Notes: a model not told the origin generated them from the letters alone. Positions 8,150 to 15,428 are shown, counted from the first letter of the stretch. The stretch is 22,820 bases of DNA from Lachnospiraceae bacterium UBA7050 (GCA_002493905.1 DLAJ01000031.1:39198-62017); one strand, 5' to 3'. Translations and numbers: made by a program.

Positions 8150-8178
8150 GGCAGGCGGCACCTAAAGTACCGCCCGCC
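8150..8178 (-). terminator. Strong GC hairpin after glyA
   Basis: A 12-bp stem, with two G-T pairs and a 5-base loop, is formed by 8150-8161 and 8167-8178, 34 bases past the glyA stop. On the minus strand it is followed by only TTTCAGT, so the U-tract is weak. It probably ends glyA transcription or protects its 3' end. Confidence 0.55.
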
Positions 8179-8212
8179 GCATTTCTATGCCCCCTGCTTA
8201 TCCACACCGGTT

Positions 8213-9454
8213 TTACACGTTCAAAGGATATTTGTCCGTCAGCTTCTGCACAATGGCTCTTGCTTCCGGAACTTTTTCTTCTCCGCCTTTAATCACTAGC
8301 GTAATCGCCTCTGCGATCTCATTCATATCTTCCGTATTCATCCCTCTCGACGTCACCGCAGGCGTACCTAAACGAATACCGCTTGTGACAAACGGTTTCT
8401 GCGGGTCATTCGGGATGGTATTTTTATTTGCCGTGATATGTGCGGCATCCAGCAGCTTCTCAACTGCTTTTCCGGTCAGCCCGAGCGGGCTTAGGTCAAC
8501 CAGCATCAGATGATTGTCCGTACCGCCGGACACAATACTGATGCCGCGGTCCATCAGACCCTTGCAGAGCGCCTGCGCATTATCCGCAATCTGCTGCTGA
8601 TAACGCTTAAATTCCGGTGTCAGCGCTTCCTTAAAGCATACCGCTTTTGCCGCGATTACATGCATGAGCGGTCCTCCCTGAATGCCGGGGAAGATCGCCT
8701 TATTAAAGTTATATTTGTCCGCAGCTTCCTGATTACAGAGGATCATGCCGCCTCTCGGACCGCGCAGCGTCTTATGCGTCGTCGTTGTCACAACATCCGC
8801 ATACGGGAACGGACTCGGATGGATCCCTGCCGCAACCAGTCCCGCAATATGCGCCATGTCTACCATCAGGATTGCACCCACCTCGTCTGCAATCTCACGG
8901 AATTTCTTAAAATCAATCGTTCTCGCATACGCGGACGCGCCCGCCACGATCATTTTCGGTCTGCATTCCAGAGCAATCTCTCTGACCTTATCATAATCAA
9001 TAAATCCGTCATCATTCACGCCATACGGCACGCAATGAAAGTATTTTCCCGACATATTCACCGGTGAGCCGTGGGAAAGATGACCGCCGTGATCTAAATT
9101 CATTCCCATAAAAGTATCTCCCGGCTCCATACAAGCAAAAAATACTGCCATGTTTGCCTGTGCGCCGGAATGCGGCTGAACGTTCGCATAGTCGCAGCCG
9201 AACAGCTCTTTTGCACGCGCTCTGGCAAGTTCCTCAACTACATCTACGCATTCACATCCGCCATAATAGCGTTTGCCCGGATACCCTTCCGCATATTTAT
9301 TTGTAAGCGGGCTCCCCATCGCCGCCATCACGGCTTTGCTTACCCAGTTTTCAGACGCGATCAGCTCAATATGGCTGTTCTGCCTGTTCTGCTCGTCCAC
9401 GATCGCCTGCGCGATCTCGGGGTCCACCTTTACTACTTCGTCCAATGAATACAT
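8213..9454 (-). CDS. glyA: Serine hydroxymethyltransferase GlyA
   Basis: This 413-residue cytosolic PLP enzyme converts serine and tetrahydrofolate to glycine and 5,10-methylene-THF. It shows the family run IELIASENWVSKAV, YAEGYPGKRYYGGCECVD, NVQPHSGAQAN, the cofactor Asp in VDMAHIAGL (D199, H202) and the Schiff-base lysine K228 in TTTTHKTLRGPRGG. The start at 9454 is set by AGGAGGA 6 bases upstream; an 8-residue upstream extension is rejected because it lacks an RBS. It stands alone, with its own promoter and a hairpin downstream, and no glycine riboswitch or T-box is seen in the short leader. Confidence 0.98.
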   Translation of the reverse strand: MYSLDEVVKVDPEIAQAIVDEQNRQNSHIELIASENWVSKAVMAAMGSPLTNKYAEGYPGKRYYGGCECVDVVEELARARAKELFGCDYANVQPHSGAQANMAVFFACMEPGDTFMGMNLDHGGHLSHGSPVNMSGKYFHCVPYGVNDDGFIDYDKVREIALECRPKMIVAGASAYARTIDFKKFREIADEVGAILMVDMAHIAGLVAAGIHPSPFPYADVVTTTTHKTLRGPRGGMILCNQEAADKYNFNKAIFPGIQGGPLMHVIAAKAVCFKEALTPEFKRYQQQIADNAQALCKGLMDRGISIVSGGTDNHLMLVDLSPLGLTGKAVEKLLDAAHITANKNTIPNDPQKPFVTSGIRLGTPAVTSRGMNTEDMNEIAEAITLVIKGGEEKVPEARAIVQKLTDKYPLNV

Positions 9455-9498
9455 CGATCGTCCTCCTGTTATCTTCATGCGCGAAACTCAGTATCGCA

Positions 9499-9528
9499 CC
9501 TGACAAAGGCACACGCGCCCTTATCAGG
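9499..9528 (-). other. Stem-loop in the glyA 5' leader
   Basis: CCTGATAAGG (9528-9519, minus strand) pairs with CCTTTGTCAGG (9509-9499), about 10 bp with one bulge and one wobble, around a 9-base GC-rich loop. It lies between the predicted transcription start and the glyA RBS. There is no U-tract, so it is not a plain terminator. Possible mRNA stability or regulatory hairpin. Confidence 0.45.
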
Positions 9529-9539
9529 TACCGGTATTT

Positions 9540-9568
9540 ATTGTAGCATACCCGATTTAAGCTGTCCA
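9540..9568 (-). promoter_or_regulatory. SigA-type promoter of glyA
   Basis: On the minus strand, -35 TGGACA (9568-9563), a 17-base spacer and -10 TACAAT (9545-9540), with TGC just before the -10 (extended -10). It lies immediately downstream of terminator element B and about 85 bases before the glyA start. Confidence 0.75.
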
Positions 9569-9572
9569 CCGG

Positions 9573-9635
9573 AAAAAAAAGAGTTTGCGCATTGCGCAAA
9601 CTCTTTGGATTGAGGAAATTCCTATCGGTAAAAAA
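9573..9635 (-). terminator. Terminator element B (dispersed hairpin family), after the DUF4125 gene
   Basis: On the minus strand: T6 (9635-9630), ACCG, dyad motif ATAGGAATTTCCTC (core 9623-9613), then a perfect 13-bp stem AAAGAGTTTGCGC with a 3-base loop (9606-9578) and T8 (9580-9573). It fits an intrinsic terminator for the DUF4125 gene ending at 9645. The layout and stem sequence match element A, but here the U-tract follows the upstream gene. Confidence 0.88.
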
Positions 9636-9644
9636 GCGTCCTCC

Positions 9645-10304
9645 TTAAATCGGGCAGCTTCCGTCCGACACGATGTCCGCGTGCTTTGCCTCGGCATCCT
9701 CCAGAGAAGCGTAGCCATAAAAACGCGTTTCCGCGGCAATGATGTCCTTCAGCAGATTCTCTTTCTTTTCGTCCGCGTGCTTTGTCTCCTCAAGCAGCAG
9801 CTTTAACGTTTTCATTGAGTATGTCAAAAGCTCCGCTCTTAAATAGCTCTCCATGGAGGAGCCTTCCGCCGGACTGTCCTGCTCCGTGCGCAGCGCGCGT
9901 CCGTTTTTGCGGATATTCGGATAGTGCTCAAGCATCCAAGCATCCCATTTTAAGTGGATCTGAACGATCTCTTCTGCCATATCCTCCTGCTCTTTCGTCG
10001 TTTCAGGCAGATACTGCTTTACCTTCTCATATTCCTCAGGATAGGTCGTCCGCATCATCCTTGTATATTTTTCAAAATAAAAATTTCTGCCCTCCTCTGT
10101 CAGCGCACGCACGCAGTCCTCGTAATAGCTTGCAAGAAGTTCATCCGAATACACGACCCACTGACTCATCCGCATACGGAAAAATGTATCCGGGTCGTCC
10201 TGACAGGACGCCCGTCCGCCCGTATTATATACATGCTGGAACATATCCCATTCCAGCTTCGCGATATCAAAGATTTTTTGTTCTCTCGCAGATACTTCCG
10301 CCAT
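9645..10304 (-). CDS. DUF4125 family protein
   Basis: The 219-residue soluble protein has the conserved pattern of the uncharacterised DUF4125 family: KLEWDMFQHVYNTGGRASCQDD (residues 16-37), MRMSQW, ALTEEGRNFYFEKYTRMMRTTYPEEYEKVKQYLP, and LRAELLTYSMKTLKLL. No membrane segment or signal peptide is visible, and it is rich in charged helices. Start ATG 10304 follows AAGGAAG about 9 bases upstream and places the EWDMFQ helix near the N-terminus as in relatives; the longer open frame adds 33 residues without homologous character. It ends in terminator element B and is separated from the transglutaminase gene by 126 bases. Function is not known for the family. Confidence 0.85.
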   Translation of the reverse strand: MAEVSAREQKIFDIAKLEWDMFQHVYNTGGRASCQDDPDTFFRMRMSQWVVYSDELLASYYEDCVRALTEEGRNFYFEKYTRMMRTTYPEEYEKVKQYLPETTKEQEDMAEEIVQIHLKWDAWMLEHYPNIRKNGRALRTEQDSPAEGSSMESYLRAELLTYSMKTLKLLLEETKHADEKKENLLKDIIAAETRFYGYASLEDAEAKHADIVSDGSCPI

Positions 10305-10430
10305 ACTCCACACTTCCTTCTTTCTTTCATAATACAGAACCCTGCGGTGCGCATTGTGCTCCTGCCTGCATAAAATCCCTGCGGACCGCCGCATTCCATA
10401 CAAAATCTTCTCGAACCGCCCTCGGTCCGC

Positions 10431-11540
10431 TCAATATGCATACCCCGTCGGTGAGAGCGGGATGTAACTCCACTCCGTGTATCCGGTCTTATCCGAACCG
10501 ATCAGAAAATAATTATATACAACTTTTCCATTCTGCCTGTCGTTCGTGCAGTCCACATGATACCATCTGTCGTTCAGCATGACGATATTCCACGCATGAT
10601 TGCTGCCCGTTCCGATATAACAGGGAATCCCCATTTCATCCATAAATTTCTGAAACAGCAGCGCATAACCGGTGCAGACCGTTGTATAGTGATATAATCC
10701 GTCGTAACCGGAACGCTCATCCGCCTCATTATAAACCGTATCAAACGAATAGGAAATCGTACGGCAGAGATAATCATGCACGGCACGGACCTTCTCATAA
10801 TCCGTCCCCTTATTAAAGATCGGCAAAAGCTGCCCGACCATCGCATCAACCGCATCTTCCTCCGCGTTCGTACTCAGCCGGTCAAATGTTAAATCCCAGC
10901 GGTTATTCGATCTCCGCGTCAGCCTTGCACCGCTGATCAGGCACCGTTCATAATCACGGAGTTCCAGTTCAACCAGTTTGACTGCCTCATCCCAAATCTC
11001 ATTGGTCACATCAAAATCCGCATAAAATTCTATTCTTTTCACATAACAGTCCGCCGCCATCTGAACAGCCGCCGCCGCTTCTCCCGGATAGCTTAAATAA
11101 ACCTGCATGGTATCGCGCCTTAGCACCGACGTGGCGTTCACGCCTGCCACTTCCGGTCTGCTCGCTGCGGAACCGGGCGTAATACCTAGCCGTCCTTCCC
11201 GCCTGCCAAGTGTGATATAGTGCTGATACAGCGCCGCTTCGTTATAGCCATATGCCGCAACCACATCGGGATATGCCGCCGCATAAAAAACAGGATCAAA
11301 ATCCGCACAGCCCTGTCTGCCTTCCGCTCTTCCGCAGGTCACATAATGCTGATACAGCGCCGCCTCGCTCGTGCCGAGGACCGCAACCACATCGGGATAT
11401 GCCGCCGCATAAAATTCCGCATCAAATAATCCGCCGTCCGGCATCACCTTCGTCTGCGCCTCCGCAGTCATCCCTGACAGGAAAAAGGCAGCAATCAGCG
11501 CCGCCGCAACGGAAATAAAGTTACGATATGCTCTTTTCAT
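10431..11540 (-). CDS. Secreted transglutaminase-like protein with two 42-residue repeats
   Basis: The 369-residue product starts at ATG 11540 (GGAGGT 5 bases upstream) with a signal peptide (MKRAYRNFISVAAALIAAFFLSGMTAEAQ). Two tandem repeats (39-80 and 81-122) follow the pattern FDxxFYAAAYPDVV...EAALYQHY...GRxEGR, a repeat common in secreted Clostridia proteins and probably involved in surface interactions. After a linker and a roughly 100-residue region comes a transglutaminase-like core: VRAVHDYLCRTISY, then catalytic C289 (TTVCTGYA), H315 (SNHAWNIV) and D330 (WYHVDCTND). The triad is complete, so activity as a peptidase or amide-transfer enzyme at the cell surface is plausible; the substrate is unknown. 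A longer open frame upstream lacks an RBS. It appears monocistronic. Confidence 0.9.
   Translation of the reverse strand: MKRAYRNFISVAAALIAAFFLSGMTAEAQTKVMPDGGLFDAEFYAAAYPDVVAVLGTSEAALYQHYVTCGRAEGRQGCADFDPVFYAAAYPDVVAAYGYNEAALYQHYITLGRREGRLGITPGSAASRPEVAGVNATSVLRRDTMQVYLSYPGEAAAAVQMAADCYVKRIEFYADFDVTNEIWDEAVKLVELELRDYERCLISGARLTRRSNNRWDLTFDRLSTNAEEDAVDAMVGQLLPIFNKGTDYEKVRAVHDYLCRTISYSFDTVYNEADERSGYDGLYHYTTVCTGYALLFQKFMDEMGIPCYIGTGSNHAWNIVMLNDRWYHVDCTNDRQNGKVVYNYFLIGSDKTGYTEWSYIPLSPTGYAY
11175..11426 (-). repeat. Two tandem 126-base repeats in the transglutaminase gene
   Basis: The two copies (11426-11301 and 11300-11175 on the minus strand) are 42 codons each and remain highly similar at the DNA level. 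Long identical words around the YAAAYPDVV and AALYQHY codons indicate a fairly recent in-frame duplication. Confidence 0.8.
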
Positions 11541-11606
11541 CACACACCTCCAGCATCGAAAGTCTGCACCAAATGGCGATTCAAATCTATGATTTTTTCT
11601 ATTCCT

Positions 11607-11612
11607 ATTATA
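11607..11612 (-). promoter_or_regulatory. -10 box of the transglutaminase gene
   Basis: On the minus strand a perfect TATAAT lies about 70 bases before the start codon and just downstream of the shared terminator. No good -35 is present, as the T8 tract of the terminator occupies that region. Possibly activator-dependent or weak. Confidence 0.5.
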
Positions 11613-11623
11613 ACGGATTCTGC

Positions 11624-11655
11624 AAAAAAAAGAAACCCGCAAGGGGTTCTTTTTT
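11624..11655. terminator. Bidirectional terminator C (degenerate hairpin family member)
   Basis: A stem (AAGAA and CCC paired with GGG and TTCTT, one bulged base, short loop) is flanked by T6 on the plus strand (11650-11655) and T8 on the minus strand (11631-11624). It lies 18 bases past the acyltransferase stop. Just outside the plus-strand T6, bases 11659-11672 read CGATTGGTAAATCC, a decayed copy of the TATAGGAAATTCC dyad found in elements A, B and D. Confidence 0.75.
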
Positions 11656-11673
11656 ATCCGATTGGTAAATCCT

Positions 11674-13020
11674 TTATTCCACCTGCCCCTGATGATCAGA
11701 CGATCCCGATAAACCGCTTTTTCTTCCGCCCAGCCGTCTGATCAGACCGCCTATTCCTTCAACTGCCTTCTGAACCACCAGCACCACCGTATGATCCGCC
11801 GCAAATCCCAAAACGAAACAAACAATGACCGCCGTCAGCACCGTCAGCACAATTCCGCCGATGCAGCCAAAGCGAAGCGGCTGTACTCCGATTTTTCCCC
11901 ATGTCACCACAAATAAGCCATACCAGTGTACCAATATGATGGAATAGCTGTATTTTGACAGTGCCTGAACCACTGACGGAAGCTTTCCCCTTAGGACCCG
12001 CTCAAATTTGGACAACAGGATCAGCACTGCTGCCGCAAAAAGTACCATTACCGGAGCCGTATTAGAGATATACGCCATAAACGAGTAATCTATGACTGCA
12101 GCCACCGCTATCATAACCGCGGATACCGCCCCGAAAATCAGTACCAGCCGCTCCATCCATTTCGTTCTTCGCTCCGTAACAATGTAACCCAGGATAAATA
12201 CGCCCTCCCAGCCTGCCAGATTCATGGCAAAGCCAGTCTGCACGCCTGCAAGCGGCAGATAAGCCGTCACGGCTTCTTCGGCCAGAATCAGAAAAAATAA
12301 TACCTTTATGGAACTGTCTTTTAAGTTTCTTACCATGACCCGGATAAATGGAGCCGTCACATACAGGGAAATCAATATGTAAATCAGCCAGTAATGCGGC
12401 ACAATTCCGGATGCCCCTGCGAGAATCTGCAGAGCGCCCTCCTTCAGATTCCGCGGCGGAATCAGACTGATCTGTCCGGAGATACACAAAAAAATCACAT
12501 AATAGACCACCATGGGAATCACGATTTTCACAAATCGCCTGAAATAGAACGTTCCAAGGGATTCTTCTTTTTCACTTGACAACAGGAGAGAGCCCGAGAT
12601 CATCACATAAAGCGGATTGCAGACTAAACCAATTCCAGCGCAGAGCAACAGCAGATTTGTTTTCCACACCGGCGCGTCCGCATCCGCCTGCATGGAACAG
12701 GCATGCGTTAAAATCACCATAACCGCAGCAAAAACGCGGGCATAATCCATATAGACTTTCCTTCCGCCCGAAGTGCGAGCCCCACAGAACATCCGGACTG
12801 CATATTCGCGTCCGCTCAGTCCTTTACCGGCGCTTCCATGCGCCATTGCCGTCAAAATAAAAAATACCGGCATCACCCAAAGCATTTTGCGGCACACATA
12901 CAGGGTATCCGGCAGATTCCCCCGCCATTCACAATACAGCATGATACAAAATCCCAAAAACATCAGGAGAGCTGCTGTGATCATCCCGTTTTTGACTTGT
13001 CCCCGTGTTCTTTTTTCCAT
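11674..13020 (-). CDS. Membrane acyltransferase (acyltransferase 3 family)
   Basis: The 448-residue polytopic membrane protein has many hydrophobic helices. Its core matches the acyltransferase 3 family (OatA-like O-acyl transferases acting on surface glycans or lipids): YMDYARVFAAVMVILTHACSM, with R95 and H106 in the first core helix as in the family active site, then NPLYVMISGSLLL and FYFRRFVKIVIPMVVYY. Two extra membrane helices (about 12-30 and 46-62) precede the core, an N-terminal extension of about 88 residues. The C-terminus ends in a Gly/Arg/Ser-rich cytoplasmic tail. The start is backed by AAGGGGA about 8 bases upstream and a promoter at 13102-13074. Acyl donor and acceptor cannot be told. 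Confidence 0.88.
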   Translation of the reverse strand: MEKRTRGQVKNGMITAALLMFLGFCIMLYCEWRGNLPDTLYVCRKMLWVMPVFFILTAMAHGSAGKGLSGREYAVRMFCGARTSGGRKVYMDYARVFAAVMVILTHACSMQADADAPVWKTNLLLLCAGIGLVCNPLYVMISGSLLLSSEKEESLGTFYFRRFVKIVIPMVVYYVIFLCISGQISLIPPRNLKEGALQILAGASGIVPHYWLIYILISLYVTAPFIRVMVRNLKDSSIKVLFFLILAEEAVTAYLPLAGVQTGFAMNLAGWEGVFILGYIVTERRTKWMERLVLIFGAVSAVMIAVAAVIDYSFMAYISNTAPVMVLFAAAVLILLSKFERVLRGKLPSVVQALSKYSYSIILVHWYGLFVVTWGKIGVQPLRFGCIGGIVLTVLTAVIVCFVLGFAADHTVVLVVQKAVEGIGGLIRRLGGRKSGLSGSSDHQGQVE

Positions 13021-13073
13021 GACGTATCCCCTTTATTCTGAAGTAAGCTCTCATTCACCCCTTTGCAACATTG

Positions 13074-13102
13074 ATTTTACCACCGAAACTGATTTCCTAC
13101 AA
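13074..13102 (-). promoter_or_regulatory. Promoter of the acyltransferase gene
   Basis: On the minus strand, -35 TTGTAG (13102-13097), 17-base spacer, -10 TAAAAT (13079-13074), with TG in the extended -10 position. The start codon is about 54 bases downstream of the -10. Six 13-base repeats begin about 20 bases upstream of the -35. Confidence 0.6.
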
Positions 13103-13122
13103 TCCTGACTTATCCGTATATT

Positions 13123-13200
13123 TTTTGCGTATGTCTTTTGTGTATCTCTTTTACGCACGTCCTTTGCATACATCCTTTACGCATGGCTTTTGCGTATTGC
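13123..13200. repeat. Six tandem 13-base repeats upstream of the acyltransferase promoter
   Basis: Units start at 13123, 13136, 13149, 13162, 13175 and 13188 with no gaps. The plus-strand pattern is YTTTRYRYAYNNC, for example TTTTGCGTATGTC and TTTTACGCACGTC. The units differ mostly by transitions, so they are old or under selection for the ACGCAAA-like core. They occupy almost the whole space between the small membrane gene (ends 13211) and the promoter. Confidence 0.8.
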
Positions 13201-13210
13201 TGCTCTCCGC

Positions 13211-13546
13211 TTACGCCCGGTATTTTTTCATAATGCCAAGCTCATACACTGCCATCGCCGCAATTACGGCAAACATGCTGCCGAGCATACTGATTATGAG
13301 AAGAGGCGAGTTTTGTCCTCCGATCAAAAACGGCAGGCCGAGCAGAATAAAAACCACTCCAAAGATACACCAGAGCCGCGAAAGCGCACGGTTATATCCT
13401 GCAGCATCCTTCACAGGCGCCACTTTTGCATTCGCCCAAAAGCCAAACGCCCTTTCTTTTTTGCTGAATCTTATATAAATCCCAAGGACTATAAACGCTG
13501 CCCCCAAAAACGCCCATGCTATAAACGCGATCACGCTTCCCGTCAT
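13211..13546 (-). CDS. Small three-helix membrane protein
   Basis: The 111-residue protein has three predicted membrane helices (about 3-23, 60-77, 81-102). The loop after helix 1 contains FWANAKVAPVKDAAGYNRALSRLW, a conserved-looking segment I recognise from unnamed Clostridia membrane proteins but cannot assign to a function. The longer start at 13558 has its AAGG directly against the ATG, too close. ATG 13546 gives better spacing to the same AAAGGA/GGATGG sequence and is chosen, though the choice is not certain. It is the last gene after the SdpI-PadR-HAAS set, 100 bases beyond the HAAS gene, and may belong to that operon. Confidence 0.75.
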   Translation of the reverse strand: MTGSVIAFIAWAFLGAAFIVLGIYIRFSKKERAFGFWANAKVAPVKDAAGYNRALSRLWCIFGVVFILLGLPFLIGGQNSPLLIISMLGSMFAVIAAMAVYELGIMKKYRA

Positions 13547-13646
13547 CCCTGCATCCATCCTTTCTGTCTCTTAGCCGATGCGTTATCGTTCCAAAATACG
13601 CTGCCGCTCTGCAAATCCTGCCGCCCTTCTGCAGGCCGCACTGACA

Positions 13647-14300
13647 TTATCTCATGTAAAGTCCCGTCATCTGCATTTCCTCATCAAAAATGAGCGTGTA
13701 AGTCACACTCGTTTTTTCATAAGAAGCACCAATCTCTACAACAGCCACATGCTGTCCATACTGCGTGACCTCAGAAACATAGGCATTCCCCCACGCCGTA
13801 AACGCGCCAAAATCCTCAGCAATATACTCCTTCGCCTCCGCAAGAACCTCCTGTGTCAGGACTTCCGCCGCGTCTTCCCGCAGAAATGTCCGCAGGGAAT
13901 CATAATCATCCGCATCCAGACAGGCAATCACCTGCTTTGCTTTTTCGATAACAGCCTGCTCGGCAAACCGGTTATTTTCTTCCACTTTATCAGCCTTCGG
14001 CAACAGCCACCACAGCGCTGCCGCTGCCAGACAGAGCACAATGACAACAGCACCGATGCATTTTGCATACCGCTCATATCTGCCCCGCTTTTTCTCTTTT
14101 TCGGTCATATCCGCATTAAATTCCGCCGCCACGGCATCCGGCGCGCCGATCTCGTCCAGAATATGTGCAAGCGGCTCACCTTTTTCAAGCGCGGCATCAA
14201 TATCCGCGTGAAGCTGCCTTATGATCTCTTTTTTCTTCGCCGCATTGCACCGGAGTTTTCTTTTGATCGCCCTCAGGTATTTCTTTTGTTCCATCTCCAT
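13647..14300 (-). CDS. HAAS/DUF1700-type membrane-anchored protein
   Basis: The 217-residue protein has three parts. An N-terminal helical HAAS/DUF1700-like segment (about 1-65: YLRAIKRKLRCNAAKKKEIIRQLHADIDAALEKG...ILDEIGAPDAVAAEF) is typically encoded next to PadR regulators. A single membrane helix (about 79-99) follows, then an outer domain (about 105-217) resembling DUF3887-type folds (IACLDADDYDSLRTFL; FGAFTAWGNAYVSEVTQYGQHVAVVEIGASYEKTSVTYTLIFD). The start at 14300 has AGAGG 7 bases upstream; it begins 14 bases after the padR stop, so the two are co-transcribed. By family context it probably senses or relays a cell-envelope state; its actual ligand is unknown. Confidence 0.82.
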   Translation of the reverse strand: MEMEQKKYLRAIKRKLRCNAAKKKEIIRQLHADIDAALEKGEPLAHILDEIGAPDAVAAEFNADMTEKEKKRGRYERYAKCIGAVVIVLCLAAAALWWLLPKADKVEENNRFAEQAVIEKAKQVIACLDADDYDSLRTFLREDAAEVLTQEVLAEAKEYIAEDFGAFTAWGNAYVSEVTQYGQHVAVVEIGASYEKTSVTYTLIFDEEMQMTGLYMR

Positions 14301-14314
14301 CCTGCCCCCTCTTC

Positions 14315-14656
14315 TCATTCTTCCGTTTCCAGAATCAGATTTACGCTCTCCGAAAAATGTTTCCACAGCGCAGCCGCATCCTGTAACGTATGCTGCCCCG
14401 CGTCGGATATTTTATAATATTTCTTGGAAAGCTCCTTCCCCTGCGGAACGCTCCAAGCGCTTGTCACAAGTCCTTCCTCCTCCAGCCGGTACAAAATCGG
14501 ATAAAGAGTTCCCTCTTTTAACGAAAAAAAATCGCCGCTTTTGTCTTTTAGCTCCATAATCATCTGATACCCATACTTCTCATGCTGTTCCAAAAGCTTC
14601 AGTACCAGAATCTCCAAAACACCTTTTTTCATCTGTCTAGCATATCGTTCGTTCAC
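14315..14656 (-). CDS. PadR-family transcriptional regulator
   Basis: The 113-residue winged-helix repressor shows the PadR pattern: QMKKGVLEILVLKLLEQHEKYGYQMIMEL, then LKEGTLYPILYRLEEEGLV as the recognition helix and wing, and KKYYKISDAGQHTL. The short C-terminal helix is that of the small PadR class, used for dimerisation. The start is taken as GTG 14656, which gives the usual 8-9 residues before the KKGVLE helix; it has only a weak GGTGAG 4-5 bases upstream, suggesting low expression. ATG 14632 has no RBS. It sits between the SdpI-like and HAAS genes and probably represses its own operon through the dyad at 15296-15312. Confidence 0.9.
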   Translation of the reverse strand: MNERYARQMKKGVLEILVLKLLEQHEKYGYQMIMELKDKSGDFFSLKEGTLYPILYRLEEEGLVTSAWSVPQGKELSKKYYKISDAGQHTLQDAAALWKHFSESVNLILETEE

Positions 14657-14715
14657 GCACTCACCGTCTTCTTTCTTTACACACCGCAGCGTTCTTCCGA
14701 TGCCCGCCGCCATTT

Positions 14716-14823
14716 CTGCCGGAGCCTGCCTTCGTTCTCCTGTCCTCTGCCTTCATCCTGCCGGAGCCTGCCTTCGTTTTCCTGTCCTCTGCCTTCAGTC
14801 TGCCGGAGCCTGCCTTCGTTTTC
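14716..14823. repeat. 42-base tandem repeat in the sdpI-padR gap
   Basis: A 42-base unit beginning CTGCCGGAGCCTGCC starts at 14716, 14758 and 14800 (about 2.6 copies, few differences). It fills half of the 214-base gap between the SdpI-like gene and padR. On the minus strand it is open in one frame and would encode KTKAGSGRLKAEDR units, but no convincing start or protein character is present. No other feature was seen in this gap. Confidence 0.85.
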
Positions 14824-14870
14824 TTCCCCGGGCTGCCGTTTGTCATCTCCGCCCCGTTCTCGTTTTCTTT

Positions 14871-15254
14871 CTAGGCGGACCTCCGCTTCCCGTTCCTGTC
14901 AAAGTGCTGTCTCAGCGCTCGCTCCACAAAGAAAATTGGTATCAGCATGCAGACGCATTCAAACGTGCATAACCCCCCGCCAACAATTCCAACCGTGCTT
15001 TCTTTCGCACCTGTCACAAACAGCATCGGGATGATGGATACCGGAATGAGGATGATTCCAAGCCAAAACCAATACCTACCAAAACAGGCATGTGCAAAAC
15101 TCCACGTATCCTGATTTTTCATTGACATTGTTGTCCGGTATCCAAAAAGCGGATTAATCTCTTTCGGTGCACTTCTAACAAACAGCTTCCCGAAACCAAT
15201 CATCATAAGCGGAATCATCAGATTCATGAGCAGCATAAAAATCCAAAACCCCAT
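14871..15254 (-). CDS. SdpI-family membrane protein
   Basis: The 127-residue protein has about four membrane helices. Its signature loop INPLFGYRTTMSMKNQDTWSFAHACFGRYW (residues 33-62) matches the SdpI family, whose best-known member in Bacillus gives immunity to the SdpC toxin and relays its presence to a repressor. The start at 15254 is supported by AAAGGGAG about 7 bases upstream; the ATG 21 bases earlier lacks an RBS. It is the first gene behind a near-consensus promoter and precedes padR. An immunity or envelope-stress role is an inference from the family; no toxin gene is visible nearby. Confidence 0.85.
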   Translation of the reverse strand: MGFWIFMLLMNLMIPLMMIGFGKLFVRSAPKEINPLFGYRTTMSMKNQDTWSFAHACFGRYWFWLGIILIPVSIIPMLFVTGAKESTVGIVGGGLCTFECVCMLIPIFFVERALRQHFDRNGKRRSA

Positions 15255-15295
15255 ATGTATTCTCCCTTTCATCACTTTAATCTGAATTTCTAATC

Positions 15296-15312
15296 ATTTA
15301 GTATTACTAAAT
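15296..15312. promoter_or_regulatory. Probable PadR operator
   Basis: A perfect palindrome ATTTAGTA-T-TACTAAAT (8-base arms) lies 2 bases downstream of the -10 box, covering the expected transcription start of the SdpI-PadR-HAAS operon. A repressor bound there would block initiation. The operon encodes a PadR repressor, so autoregulation is likely; binding is inferred. Confidence 0.7.
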
Positions 15313-15314
15313 AT

Positions 15315-15343
15315 ATGATAATACTGGGATTCCATAATGTCAA
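15315..15343 (-). promoter_or_regulatory. Promoter of the SdpI-PadR-HAAS operon
   Basis: On the minus strand, perfect -35 TTGACA (15343-15338), 17-base spacer, and -10 TATCAT (15320-15315). It is the best promoter match in the window and overlaps the regulatory region with the dyad at 15296-15312. Confidence 0.85.
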
Positions 15344-15428
15344 CAACTTTTTATGATACTCAATCATGCTTTTCTTCCATCTGCACCGTCCATTCTGCGG
15401 TCTATCTTATTTCGTCTGTTAATTACCC

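Noticed and set aside
8051..8161. A 37-residue longer N-terminus for the lipid kinase
   Set aside because: The extension has no RBS, lacks family similarity and runs back to the glyA terminator; ATG 8050 has a proper RBS.
9455..9540. Glycine riboswitch or T-box upstream of glyA
   Set aside because: The leader is only about 80 bases, with one hairpin and no conserved riboswitch core or T-box sequence.
9551..9654. 11-base inverted repeats (9551-9561 and 9644-9654) flanking element B, as ends of a small transposable element
   Set aside because: One arm lies in the glyA promoter spacer and the other at the end of the DUF4125 coding region, no target duplication is seen, and no other element copy has such arms. 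Probably chance.
10380..10430. Terminator after the transglutaminase gene
   Set aside because: A 7-bp GC stem can be drawn near 10410-10430, but no U-tract follows and alternative pairings are as good; not listed as a feature.
14661..14846. A 61-codon minus-strand open frame of Lys/Arg-rich repeats before padR
   Set aside because: It is open because a 42-base repeat happens to lack stops; composition is extreme, the RBS is poor and no domain is visible. Kept as a repeat only.
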